Below are positions 1 to 6,655 of a stretch of 16,076 bases of DNA, piece after piece. This DNA comes from Lachnospiraceae bacterium (GTDB lineage: Bacteria; Bacillota; Clostridia; Lachnospirales; Lachnospiraceae): NCBI GenBank assembly GCA_009774535.1, contig VSNY01000083.1, positions 1 to 16,076 on the forward strand. Reading direction: 5' to 3'. The notes under the pieces are model-generated. The model was not told where the DNA came from, ran no database searches, and was given only the letters and a program-made list of their open reading frames with translations. The position numbers and the translations under genes are program-made. Position 1 is the first letter of the stretch. Each line of letters starts with the position of its first letter.

Positions 1-2
1 AA

Positions 3-1361
3 TATGGAAATGTTACATACGAAGAACGGCCAAACGGATCTGTCAGCGTTAAATTTGAAGGCGTTATGGTAGCCGATGATATGTTTTATTTTAAGATGGG
101 CAAAAAGACAGATGCAATGACAGGATTTGTTACACCGTACTGGCCGCATTTATCGAATGAAGAAGGCGGCAGATATGAGGAAGTATTTGATTTTACGAGA
201 GAAATCTGTACGGAATTCAATACAGATATTGGTGAGTTAAAAGCGCTTCTTCAGGCAAGGGGTACGACGGTATCCAATTTTAACGATATTCTGAATGTGA
301 ATGCAGATCAATACGATGCGACAACCGGATTGTCCATTATGCAGAATACACAGGCGGAATTTGACAATCTGGTACATGGAATTGTCACACAGATCAACGA
401 CATCCTCGCGCCGAATACTACGATGGATGAACTGCTGGTGCAGAATGAGGACGGTTCCTATTCCGTATTCCGGAATGTAAAAGTGCTGGATGAAGAAAAA
501 TGCTGCGTTGGCGCAGATGGCAAAAAGCCGCCGCAGGAACTGTTTACCAGATCCGGATGCGAGCGTTATACAACCGTTACGGCCTACGATAAAGAAACTG
601 GTACATGGCGCGATTACTACGTATACAATGAAGAAGATGTAAATGATTCCGTAGAGATCACGATGAATAACGGAAAGACTTACCGGGTCTTTAATAATCG
701 GAAAGAGCCTAAGAGTACGACGGTTGCCACCGTAAGACCGGATAAAGATCAAAACGGCAATGATTTGGTAGATAAGGACGGTTTCATGGTTGTAAAGCTG
801 GATGCAAACGGCAAGCTTCAGCTGGATCAAGTGGGAGAAAGACCATACACGCCATGGGATAAACCAGGCAATGAAAAATATACAAATCAGATGGTCGACG
901 GTTCCTGGGTACTCAATGAAAATTATACTTACGATACATCCAAGCAGTACACTGCTTTGGAAATTGAGATTAATTATGATTTGCTGACCAATATCACGAA
1001 TCTTCCGCATCAGCATGAAAATATGTCAATTGCCTATGATATGGCAAATAATCTGGCAGATTTATGGGATAAAGCGACGCTGTTCATCAATCCGCGCTAT
1101 ACGCAGTCCCAATATACGTACAGCGATTATTACAAAGAGATGATCGGCGAGGTTGCGATTATTGGTTCCTTATATGAAACGACCGCGGAAAAGCTGGAGG
1201 CGACAGTTGAAGCTGTGGAAAATCAGCGTAATGAAGTAATCGGCGTATCTTCAGATGAGGAACTGACAAGGATGATCAAATATCAGAACGCATATAACGC
1301 TTCCAGCCGTTATATCACGACTGTCAGCGATATGATTGAAATGCTTGTTACCATGCTATAA
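3..1361 (+). CDS. flgK: Flagellar hook-associated protein 1 (FlgK), first copy, 5' end outside window
   Basis: FlgK forms the junction between the flagellar hook and filament and is exported through the flagellar type III apparatus. The reading frame is open from base 3, so the start codon lies upstream; about 452 C-terminal residues are visible. An IGELKALLQARG stretch near visible residue 77 matches the family's conserved GGELxALLxxRD segment. It is followed by a helix (EFDNLVHGIVTQINDIL) of the type that normally follows. The C-terminus (YQNAYNASSRYITTVSDMIEMLVTML) is the typical D0 helix that packs in the axial core. By alignment with the second copy, roughly 220 residues are missing, giving about 675 in total. 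The middle (visible residues ~150-330) is a variable, polar, beta-rich region with a Cys-Cys pair. The next gene, another flgK, begins 19 bases after the stop. FlgK identity is secure; why two copies exist is not known. Confidence 0.9.
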   Translation, partial: YGNVTYEERPNGSVSVKFEGVMVADDMFYFKMGKKTDAMTGFVTPYWPHLSNEEGGRYEEVFDFTREICTEFNTDIGELKALLQARGTTVSNFNDILNVNADQYDATTGLSIMQNTQAEFDNLVHGIVTQINDILAPNTTMDELLVQNEDGSYSVFRNVKVLDEEKCCVGADGKKPPQELFTRSGCERYTTVTAYDKETGTWRDYYVYNEEDVNDSVEITMNNGKTYRVFNNRKEPKSTTVATVRPDKDQNGNDLVDKDGFMVVKLDANGKLQLDQVGERPYTPWDKPGNEKYTNQMVDGSWVLNENYTYDTSKQYTALEIEINYDLLTNITNLPHQHENMSIAYDMANNLADLWDKATLFINPRYTQSQYTYSDYYKEMIGEVAIIGSLYETTAEKLEATVEAVENQRNEVIGVSSDEELTRMIKYQNAYNASSRYITTVSDMIEMLVTML

Positions 1362-1369
1362 AGAGACGT

Positions 1370-1376
1370 GAGGTGA
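1370..1376 (+). promoter_or_regulatory. Ribosome binding site of second flgK
   Basis: GAGGTGA lies 4-5 bases before the ATG at 1381, in the 19-base gap between the two flgK genes. It supports that start and translation from a shared transcript. No promoter is visible in the gap. Confidence 0.7.
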
Positions 1377-1380
1377 ATCT

Positions 1381-3411
1381 ATGAGTTCTACATTTTTTGG
1401 GTTAAATATTGGCTGGTCTGCCTTAAATGCATACTCGGCTTCCATTAATACAACGGCAAATAACGTATCCAACGCGAATACACCAGGCTACAGCAAACAG
1501 GTGGTCAATCTGGTAGCAAAGGCTTCCCTGCGTAATTATACGTATGGTACGCTTGGCAGCGGCGTGGACGCAGATTCGATTTCCCAGATGCGCAATACGT
1601 ATTACGACGTAAAATACTGGTCGAATAACAGCAATGTTGGACAGTATGAGAAAAAACAGTATTATATGTCCCAGATTCAGAACCTGTACCGCGATGACGA
1701 TACAAAGCTGGCCGGGTTTGAGACGATCTATACGAATATGTTTAATTCGCTGGATTCCTTAAAAGGAAGTCCTGCGGATCAGTATATTCGTACGGATTTT
1801 ATTAATAAAGCGCAGAGTTTTATGGATTATTTTAACAATATGTATAAAAATCTGCAGACGATCCAAGCAGACTGCAACCAGGAAATTAATGCGTTAGTGA
1901 CGCAGATCAATTCCTATGCGCAGAAGATTTCGATTATTAATGACAAAATCAATACAATCGAAATCCAGGGCAGGCGCGCCAATGAGCTGCGCGACCAGCG
2001 CGCGTACCTGATCGATCAGCTTTCTGCAATTGTTCCGGTTGAAATTGAAGAGACAGAAGTACGTAATTCCAACGACCCGGATACGTATTTGGGCGGTACA
2101 CATTTCAGAATTCGCGTCGAAGGTCAGCTGCTTGTAGACGGTAACCAATATAACGGGCTGGAATGTTATGCAAGAGAACAGAAAGTAAACCAGAACGATA
2201 TCGACGGCCTGTACGATATCCGGTGGTCGCATACGAAAAATGATTTTGTCGCAACCTCGGACACCATGTCCGGTGAATTAAAAGCCGTATTAAATATTCG
2301 TGACGGCAATAATAAAGAAAACTTTCAGGGAACACTTTCCAAATTTGATATGGCAAACTCTGAAATACGGATTGTTGATCCGAACATTACATCCGTAGAA
2401 GGTATGAATATGCCAAGCGAAGGTCTGATTACCGTTGCAAACCGCAGGTATGCTTACACAAATTTCCGAATGGAAGTTACCAGGGATAAAGACGGCAATG
2501 CACAGTATGAATATGTGTTTAAACTGTCAGACAGTAATGGCGACCTGTCTTCCTTATCCGGAAAAAGCGGCCGTGAAGTAAGTGTCGGGAATGCAGTAGA
2601 TGCGCGCGGAATTCCTTACTATATGTCCCAGATGAATGAATTTTTGCGTTCTTTCTGCCGCAAATTCAACGATTTTCAGATCTATGGACGCGGCGACGGC
2701 ACTGGAATGATGAAAGATGACGCGGGTAACTGGGTTCCGGTAGTATCCGACAGCTATACAAGCCAGCCGGACCGTTATACGATCGATCCGGTAACCGGAG
2801 CGATCATCGAAAAAGAAGTCGAATACAACAAAGGCGGCGTAGACGTAAACGGCAACCAGATGGGCGCATTTTTTGTATCCTTGAATACAGACGGGACGGA
2901 AAATAAATTTTTAGATACGAAGAAACTGGATGGCGAAAAAGACGCTGACGGCAACGTTGTTCCGGTTGTTTATTATTCCGATGCCATTGGCGGCAATTAT
3001 TACCAGATGACGGCAGGAAATATCAAAGTCAATGACAAGAGTCTTCATGATTCCAACTATTTTGCAACATCCAGCTTTACCGATACGCATGAAAGTGAAG
3101 CGGGCCTGGTAGATGATATGCTGGAACTGCAGTCTAAGACCGTCATTTACCGCGGTTCCGGCGGCGACCAGTTCTTAAAATATATTATATCGGATATCTC
3201 CGTGGACGCCAATGAAGCGGATATCTTATACGCCAATTATTCGGATATCAATACGATTGTAGATACGTACCGTATGTCCATTTCCAGCGTAGATGAAGAT
3301 GAAGAAGGCATGGATCTGATCAAATTCCAAAACGCATACAATATGGCGTCTAAGATTATATCTACTATGAACCAAATGTATGACCGACTCATTACGCAGA
3401 CCGGTGTATAA
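1381..3411 (+). CDS. flgK: Flagellar hook-associated protein 1 (FlgK), second copy
   Basis: This is a complete 676-residue FlgK, somewhat longer than the ~550 residues usual for enterobacterial FlgK. The N-terminus carries the axial-protein signature: a helix with SINTTANNVSNANTPGYS ending at residue 38. Residues 298-308 (GELKAVLNIRD) match the conserved FlgK core motif. The C-terminus (KFQNAYNMASKIISTMNQMYDRLI) is the D0 helix. Residues ~310-590 are the variable outer domains. The protein has no cleavable signal peptide, as expected for type III export. It sits between the first flgK and flgL, each with its own Shine-Dalgarno, so co-transcription is likely. It contains three cysteines, notable in an axial protein. 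The family assignment is seen directly in the motifs. Whether the two copies are both built into one filament or used alternatively cannot be told from sequence. Confidence 0.95.
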   Translation: MSSTFFGLNIGWSALNAYSASINTTANNVSNANTPGYSKQVVNLVAKASLRNYTYGTLGSGVDADSISQMRNTYYDVKYWSNNSNVGQYEKKQYYMSQIQNLYRDDDTKLAGFETIYTNMFNSLDSLKGSPADQYIRTDFINKAQSFMDYFNNMYKNLQTIQADCNQEINALVTQINSYAQKISIINDKINTIEIQGRRANELRDQRAYLIDQLSAIVPVEIEETEVRNSNDPDTYLGGTHFRIRVEGQLLVDGNQYNGLECYAREQKVNQNDIDGLYDIRWSHTKNDFVATSDTMSGELKAVLNIRDGNNKENFQGTLSKFDMANSEIRIVDPNITSVEGMNMPSEGLITVANRRYAYTNFRMEVTRDKDGNAQYEYVFKLSDSNGDLSSLSGKSGREVSVGNAVDARGIPYYMSQMNEFLRSFCRKFNDFQIYGRGDGTGMMKDDAGNWVPVVSDSYTSQPDRYTIDPVTGAIIEKEVEYNKGGVDVNGNQMGAFFVSLNTDGTENKFLDTKKLDGEKDADGNVVPVVYYSDAIGGNYYQMTAGNIKVNDKSLHDSNYFATSSFTDTHESEAGLVDDMLELQSKTVIYRGSGGDQFLKYIISDISVDANEADILYANYSDINTIVDTYRMSISSVDEDEEGMDLIKFQNAYNMASKIISTMNQMYDRLITQTGV

Positions 3412-3429
3412 AAAGGAGGGAACAGCGAT

Positions 3430-5298
3430 ATGATGCGAGTAACTAATTCCATGATCGTGAAACGAACCAAATCGAATATTAATTCCAACAGGTCCAAGAT
3501 CGATTATACGAATAACCAGATGTCCACACAAAAGAAGATTACAAAACCTTCCGACAACCCGATTATTGCGATCCGTTCCCTGCGTCTGCGCAGTACGCTG
3601 AGTACGATCACACAATATTACGAAAATAATATCTCGGATGCTGAATCCTGGATGGACTGCACGGCAACCGCGCTGATGAATATGAAAGATATGCTGGACG
3701 ACGCTTACAGTCGTGTTGTATACGGCGCGACGGATGAACTGGAAGCAGAAGACCGCGAGACGATCTTAAAGGCGCTGCAGTCTCTGCAGCAGCAGATTTA
3801 TTGCGAAGGAAATGCGGATTATGCCCGCCGTACAGTGTTTACCGGATACCGGACGAATCAGAATCTGACGTTTACGAGCAATAAAGAAGCGAAGGATGAA
3901 CATTATAAGATAACAGAACGGTTTGATTATAAGGACATTGATAAAAAGAGTTATTATGCGAACCAGTTTGACGACACATCGGATGACGCGGTAACAAAGC
4001 TGCCGGACGATGCACAGGGGAATCCGATGACAGATGTTCCGGTATTTAGTGAAGTGGAACTGAATCGCTTGCGGCTTGCATATGATAATATAACAGCGAA
4101 TGGTAATACCCTAAGCATTTCCTATACGGATCAGGCGACAAAAGAGAAGCAGACGATCACATTTTCCGCAGATGGAAATACGATTACCAAACAGGGCTGT
4201 ACGTTTACAGTAGGACAAGGGACAACGCCTGGTACAGATAAAATCACAGCAACAGCGCCAGAAGGATATTTTGCGTTTCCGTCTGAGATAGATCCGGCGC
4301 TGGCAGGGGCAAATCAGGTGCAGTTATATAAAAGTTCTGATTGGATGGTAGATAATAATACAAATCCTCCGAGCGTGATACGAAATCCTGCGGTAACGAA
4401 TCCGGAACAGCCGAAAACCGTATCTGTCAATTACGATGCGGCAGCGACGCCAAAATTAGCGACTGAACTGAACGGACAGCCAATCAGCTACAGAGTTACA
4501 AATACATCAGATTTAAGAGAAAACAATTATCAGATCGGAGACAATGAGATCGTATTTGACCAGGAGAACGGAGAACTGATTTTTAAGGATACGATTGCAA
4601 AGAAATTTGATGCGGAACGGGTTTCTTTTAACTTTGAGTATGATAAGAAGGGCTTTAAAGAAGGCGAACTCCGTCCGGAGAACTATTTCGACTGCACCCG
4701 GTATATGTCTGACCGTGACGATATCGTATATGAAAATTTTGATGAAAACGGGAATTGGAAAACGCAGGCCATTTATTACAATATTGCAGGCGGCCAGCAA
4801 ATGCAGATCAATACCGAAGCAAGGGAAGTATTTAGTTCCGACATCCGCCGTGATATCGATGAATTGATCGACGTGGTAAGCATGGCCATGACCGCGCAGA
4901 CAACCGTTGATGAGATCAAGAAAAAAATTGAATCCGGCAATTATTCCGGCACGGACTTGGAAAATCTGAACAAATGGTATGACGCGGCCAAGAAACAGCT
5001 GGATTATGCCAACCAGAATATGCATGACACTTACAGCGATTACATTTCCAGATTCCAGGGTTATCTGGACACCGTGAACCTGGAGATTACGGATCTGGGC
5101 GGACGCGGGGAACGTGTGGAAATGACGAAGACCCGTATGAGCGTGCAGCAGTCTACGTTTAAAGAACTTAAATCCATTAACGAAGATATGGACTTATCTG
5201 ATCTGGTGATTAATTATACAGCAGCATCTGTAGCCTATCAGGCAGCTCTGCAGGCAGCGGCGAAGATTGGCAAGATGACATTATTAGACTTTATTTAA
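3430..5298 (+). CDS. flgL: Flagellar hook-associated protein 3 (FlgL), enlarged
   Basis: FlgL is the second hook-filament junction protein and lies between FlgK and flagellin. The N-terminus (MRVTNSMIVKRT, then QMSTQKKITKPSDNP at residues 30-44) is the typical flagellin/FlgL D0-D1 start. The ~140 C-terminal residues are helical and end in NYTAASVAYQAALQAAAKIGKMTLLDFI, the classic FlgL/flagellin terminus. At 622 residues it is about twice the usual ~300. The extra length is an internal block of roughly residues 150-460, beta-rich, with Thr/Asn/Pro-rich stretches. The Shine-Dalgarno AAGGAGGG (3412-3419) precedes two adjacent ATGs (3430 and 3433); the first is better spaced, but the second would give the canonical MRVTNSM start. 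The family is certain from both ends; the function of the insertion is unknown. Confidence 0.93.
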   Translation: MMRVTNSMIVKRTKSNINSNRSKIDYTNNQMSTQKKITKPSDNPIIAIRSLRLRSTLSTITQYYENNISDAESWMDCTATALMNMKDMLDDAYSRVVYGATDELEAEDRETILKALQSLQQQIYCEGNADYARRTVFTGYRTNQNLTFTSNKEAKDEHYKITERFDYKDIDKKSYYANQFDDTSDDAVTKLPDDAQGNPMTDVPVFSEVELNRLRLAYDNITANGNTLSISYTDQATKEKQTITFSADGNTITKQGCTFTVGQGTTPGTDKITATAPEGYFAFPSEIDPALAGANQVQLYKSSDWMVDNNTNPPSVIRNPAVTNPEQPKTVSVNYDAAATPKLATELNGQPISYRVTNTSDLRENNYQIGDNEIVFDQENGELIFKDTIAKKFDAERVSFNFEYDKKGFKEGELRPENYFDCTRYMSDRDDIVYENFDENGNWKTQAIYYNIAGGQQMQINTEAREVFSSDIRRDIDELIDVVSMAMTAQTTVDEIKKKIESGNYSGTDLENLNKWYDAAKKQLDYANQNMHDTYSDYISRFQGYLDTVNLEITDLGGRGERVEMTKTRMSVQQSTFKELKSINEDMDLSDLVINYTAASVAYQAALQAAAKIGKMTLLDFI

Positions 5299-5320
5299 TA
5301 CCGTAAGGAGCGACACGGTA
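5299..5320 (+). promoter_or_regulatory. Small hairpin with GGA in the loop, just after flgL
   Basis: TACCGT (5299-5304) and ACGGTA (5315-5320) form a 6-bp stem around a 10-base loop containing AAGGAGC. A GGA presented in a hairpin loop is the classic shape of a CsrA-binding site. The AAGGAG resembles a Shine-Dalgarno but has no start codon at a suitable distance. The structure is seen in the sequence; a role in CsrA binding is inference. Confidence 0.35.
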
Positions 5321-5368
5321 CGTATAGTACTGAAACAGAAGCCTGCATAATAGAATAGGATCAGACAC

Positions 5369-5402
5369 GGACGTCAGGAACAACATGTTGTTTTTGGCGT
5401 CC
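5369..5402 (+). promoter_or_regulatory. Long hairpin upstream of fliW
   Basis: GGACGTCAGGAACAA (5369-5383) pairs with TTGTTTTTGGCGTCC (5388-5402) around a CATG loop. That gives 15 pairs, including three G-U pairs when transcribed. It is followed by CTAATTTA rather than a run of T, so it is not a standard intrinsic terminator. It ends 18 bases before the fliW Shine-Dalgarno. It could stabilise a processed 3' end of the flgK-flgK-flgL message or act as a leader element for fliW-csrA. Confidence 0.6.
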
Positions 5403-5420
5403 CTAATTTATGGGAAGGCA

Positions 5421-5427
5421 AAAGGAG
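5421..5427 (+). promoter_or_regulatory. Ribosome binding site that fixes the fliW start
   Basis: AAAGGAG is followed after 6 bases by the ATG at 5434. The earlier in-frame ATG at 5410 has no comparable site and would add eight residues not typical of FliW. Confidence 0.75.
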
Positions 5428-5433
5428 TATGAA

Positions 5434-5898
5434 ATGAAGGCAAATACGAGATTATTTGGCGAGATCGAGATCCAGGACGACAAGATCATCAAATTAAAAG
5501 AAGGTATTATCGGATTCCCGGATTTACAGAATTTCACCCTGATTTATGATGAAGAAAAAGAAGGAAAAGAAGGAAAGGGTGGTGTAAAATGGCTGCAGTC
5601 CATGGATGATCCGGAATTTGCGATGCCTGTCATCAATCCGCTGGATGTAAAACCGGATTACCGGCCGACGGTCAGCGAAGAGGGGCTGAAATCATTGGGT
5701 GAAATGCCGGAAGACAGCACTTTTGTACTGGTTACGATCACCGTGCCGAAAGAAATCGAAAAAATGTCAGTCAACTTAAAAGCTCCATTTATTATAAATA
5801 TGGAAAACTTACACGGCGTACAGCTGATCGTGGAAGACGACTATCCAGTCAAGTACATGATCTATGACATTTTAAATAAGAAGAAAGCAGGTGAATAA
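5434..5898 (+). CDS. fliW: Flagellar assembly factor FliW
   Basis: FliW is a small cytosolic regulator. In Bacillus subtilis it binds either flagellin or CsrA: when flagellin is secreted, FliW is freed, sequesters CsrA and lets flagellin be translated. The 154-residue product matches the usual size of about 150. It begins MKANTRLFGEIEIQDD and has the family's IIGFPDLQNFTLI segment near residues 27-40, followed by KWLQSMDDPEFAMPVINP. The C-terminal part contains VNLKAPFIINMENLHGVQLIVEDDYPVKY, also typical. A small charged insert (EEKEGKEGKGG) lies before the KWLQS segment. The stop overlaps the Shine-Dalgarno region of csrA, so the two are translated together. The family and the pairing with CsrA are established; operation of the homeostatic loop in this organism is inferred from context. 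Confidence 0.93.
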   Translation: MKANTRLFGEIEIQDDKIIKLKEGIIGFPDLQNFTLIYDEEKEGKEGKGGVKWLQSMDDPEFAMPVINPLDVKPDYRPTVSEEGLKSLGEMPEDSTFVLVTITVPKEIEKMSVNLKAPFIINMENLHGVQLIVEDDYPVKYMIYDILNKKKAGE

Positions 5899-5902
5899 GG
5901 AT

Positions 5903-6118
5903 ATGTTGGCGTTGACCAGAAAAAAAGGCGAGGCACTGGTGTTAAACAATAATATTGAAGTCACAATATTAGAAATCCGAGGCGATCAGGTAAAGATCGG
6001 CGTATCTGCTCCAAAAGAAGTGCCAATTTACCGTAAAGAAGTGTATCTCCAGATCCAGAAAGAAAATGAAGAATCTTCTAATGCGGACAATATGGAACTT
6101 TTGAAAAATATGTTTTGA
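5903..6118 (+). CDS. csrA: Carbon storage / translational regulator CsrA
   Basis: CsrA is a dimeric RNA-binding protein that blocks translation by binding GGA motifs near ribosome binding sites. From ATG 5903 the protein has 71 residues and starts MLALTRKKGE, the family consensus. The RNA-binding residues Leu4 and Arg6, and Arg44 in the VPIYRKE segment, are all present. Asn55, at the position important for FliW binding in B. subtilis CsrA, is also present. The C-terminal tail (residues ~56-71) is slightly extended, as in Gram-positive CsrA. An in-frame GTG at 5891 would add only MNKD and is rejected; AGGTGA at 5889-5894 is well spaced for the ATG. The gene begins four bases after the fliW stop, which supports translational coupling. 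The likely target is flagellin mRNA, which lies outside this window. Confidence 0.95.
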   Translation: MLALTRKKGEALVLNNNIEVTILEIRGDQVKIGVSAPKEVPIYRKEVYLQIQKENEESSNADNMELLKNMF

Positions 6119-6121
6119 TAT

Positions 6122-6148
6122 TAACATTTTTACTCTTTTTACCGATAT
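6122..6148 (+). promoter_or_regulatory. Sigma-28 (SigD/FliA)-type promoter for flaG-fliD-fliS
   Basis: TAAC (6122-6125), a 15-base spacer and ACCGATAT (6141-6148) closely match the Gram-positive SigD consensus TAAA-N14-16-GCCGATAT, with one mismatch in each box. It lies just after the csrA stop and before flaG. Transcription would start near 6155, leaving a leader of about 49 bases. Late flagellar genes such as fliD and fliS are typical sigma-28 targets. Confidence 0.75.
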
Positions 6149-6159
6149 AAAAAGCAATA

Positions 6160-6198
6160 GGAGTAGTGGGCAAGCCAGAGCATTCGCAGGGAGGTGAT
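6160..6198 (+). promoter_or_regulatory. flaG leader with two GGA motifs; possible CsrA-binding region
   Basis: The predicted leader contains GGA at 6160-6162 and again at 6190-6192. The second lies inside the strong Shine-Dalgarno GGGAGGTGAT, which ends 5 bases before the flaG ATG. Paired GGA motifs with one over the Shine-Dalgarno are the usual layout of a CsrA-repressed leader. GGA is common in such sites, so the CsrA role is a weak inference; the ribosome binding site itself is clear. Confidence 0.35.
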
Positions 6199-6203
6199 AA
6201 TGT

Positions 6204-6644
6204 ATGGCAATAGAAGCAATGAACGCAGCTGCCGCGACGTATCAGGGACGTGTGTCAAACGCAGCAAATCCGAAAAGCAAAGCGGCTGTCAAGCCGGCAG
6301 AATCGGAAACGACATCTGAAAAGCCGGAAGAAACGGTTGACTCTGGCTCTGATTTGAAGCTATTTGAGCCCGTAAGGGGAGAACAGAGAGAAAACAGAGA
6401 TTATCAGGGCAGCGGACAGAAGGGCAATAAGCAGCTGGAACAGGCCATCGAAAAGTTTAAGAAAAGCGTCAACCATAAGACAGAAGCAGTATTTGGTATT
6501 CACGAGGGTACAAACCGTGTGACAATTAAAATTGTAGACAAAGAATCAAAAGATATTTTAAAAGAATATCCGCCGGAGCAGACACTGGATATGATACAGA
6601 AAGTGTGGGAAATGGCTGGTATTATGGTAGATGAGAAATTATAG
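6204..6644 (+). CDS. flaG: FlaG family flagellar protein
   Basis: FlaG is a small protein of uncertain mechanism, encoded next to fliD in many bacteria and linked to control of filament length. The product has 146 residues. Residues 1-80 are low-complexity and probably disordered, rich in Ala, Glu, Ser and Lys. Residues ~80-146 form the conserved FlaG domain: a helix (AIEKFKKSVNHK), a beta hairpin (EAVFGIHEGTNRVTIKIVDKES), then KEYPPEQTLDMIQKVWEMAGIMVDEKL, where the YPPEQ segment is diagnostic. It follows a sigma-28-type promoter and a very strong Shine-Dalgarno. Its stop codon overlaps the fliD Shine-Dalgarno, so the pair is translationally linked. The assignment rests on the C-terminal domain and the neighbours. 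Confidence 0.9.
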   Translation: MAIEAMNAAAATYQGRVSNAANPKSKAAVKPAESETTSEKPEETVDSGSDLKLFEPVRGEQRENRDYQGSGQKGNKQLEQAIEKFKKSVNHKTEAVFGIHEGTNRVTIKIVDKESKDILKEYPPEQTLDMIQKVWEMAGIMVDEKL

Positions 6645-6649
6645 GAGGT
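6643..6649 (+). promoter_or_regulatory. Ribosome binding site of fliD
   Basis: AGGAGGT overlaps the flaG stop codon and stands 6 bases before the fliD ATG at 6656. This supports coupled translation of flaG and fliD. Confidence 0.75.
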
Positions 6650-6655
6650 AACGAT

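Noticed and set aside
237..1016. 259-codon open frame on the minus strand
   Set aside because: It lies opposite the first flgK, has no Shine-Dalgarno or recognisable domain, and its composition is that of an antisense shadow.
3187..3193. CCGATAT on the minus strand inside the second flgK, resembling a sigma-28 -10 box
   Set aside because: No TAAA-like -35 box lies at the right distance and there is no minus-strand gene for it to serve.
4513..5025. 170-codon open frame on the minus strand
   Set aside because: It is antisense to the conserved C-terminal part of flgL and has no independent support.
5385..5432. Tiny open frame starting at ATG in the hairpin loop before fliW
   Set aside because: Fifteen codons, no Shine-Dalgarno, and it overlaps the fliW ribosome binding site; the hairpin explains the sequence better.
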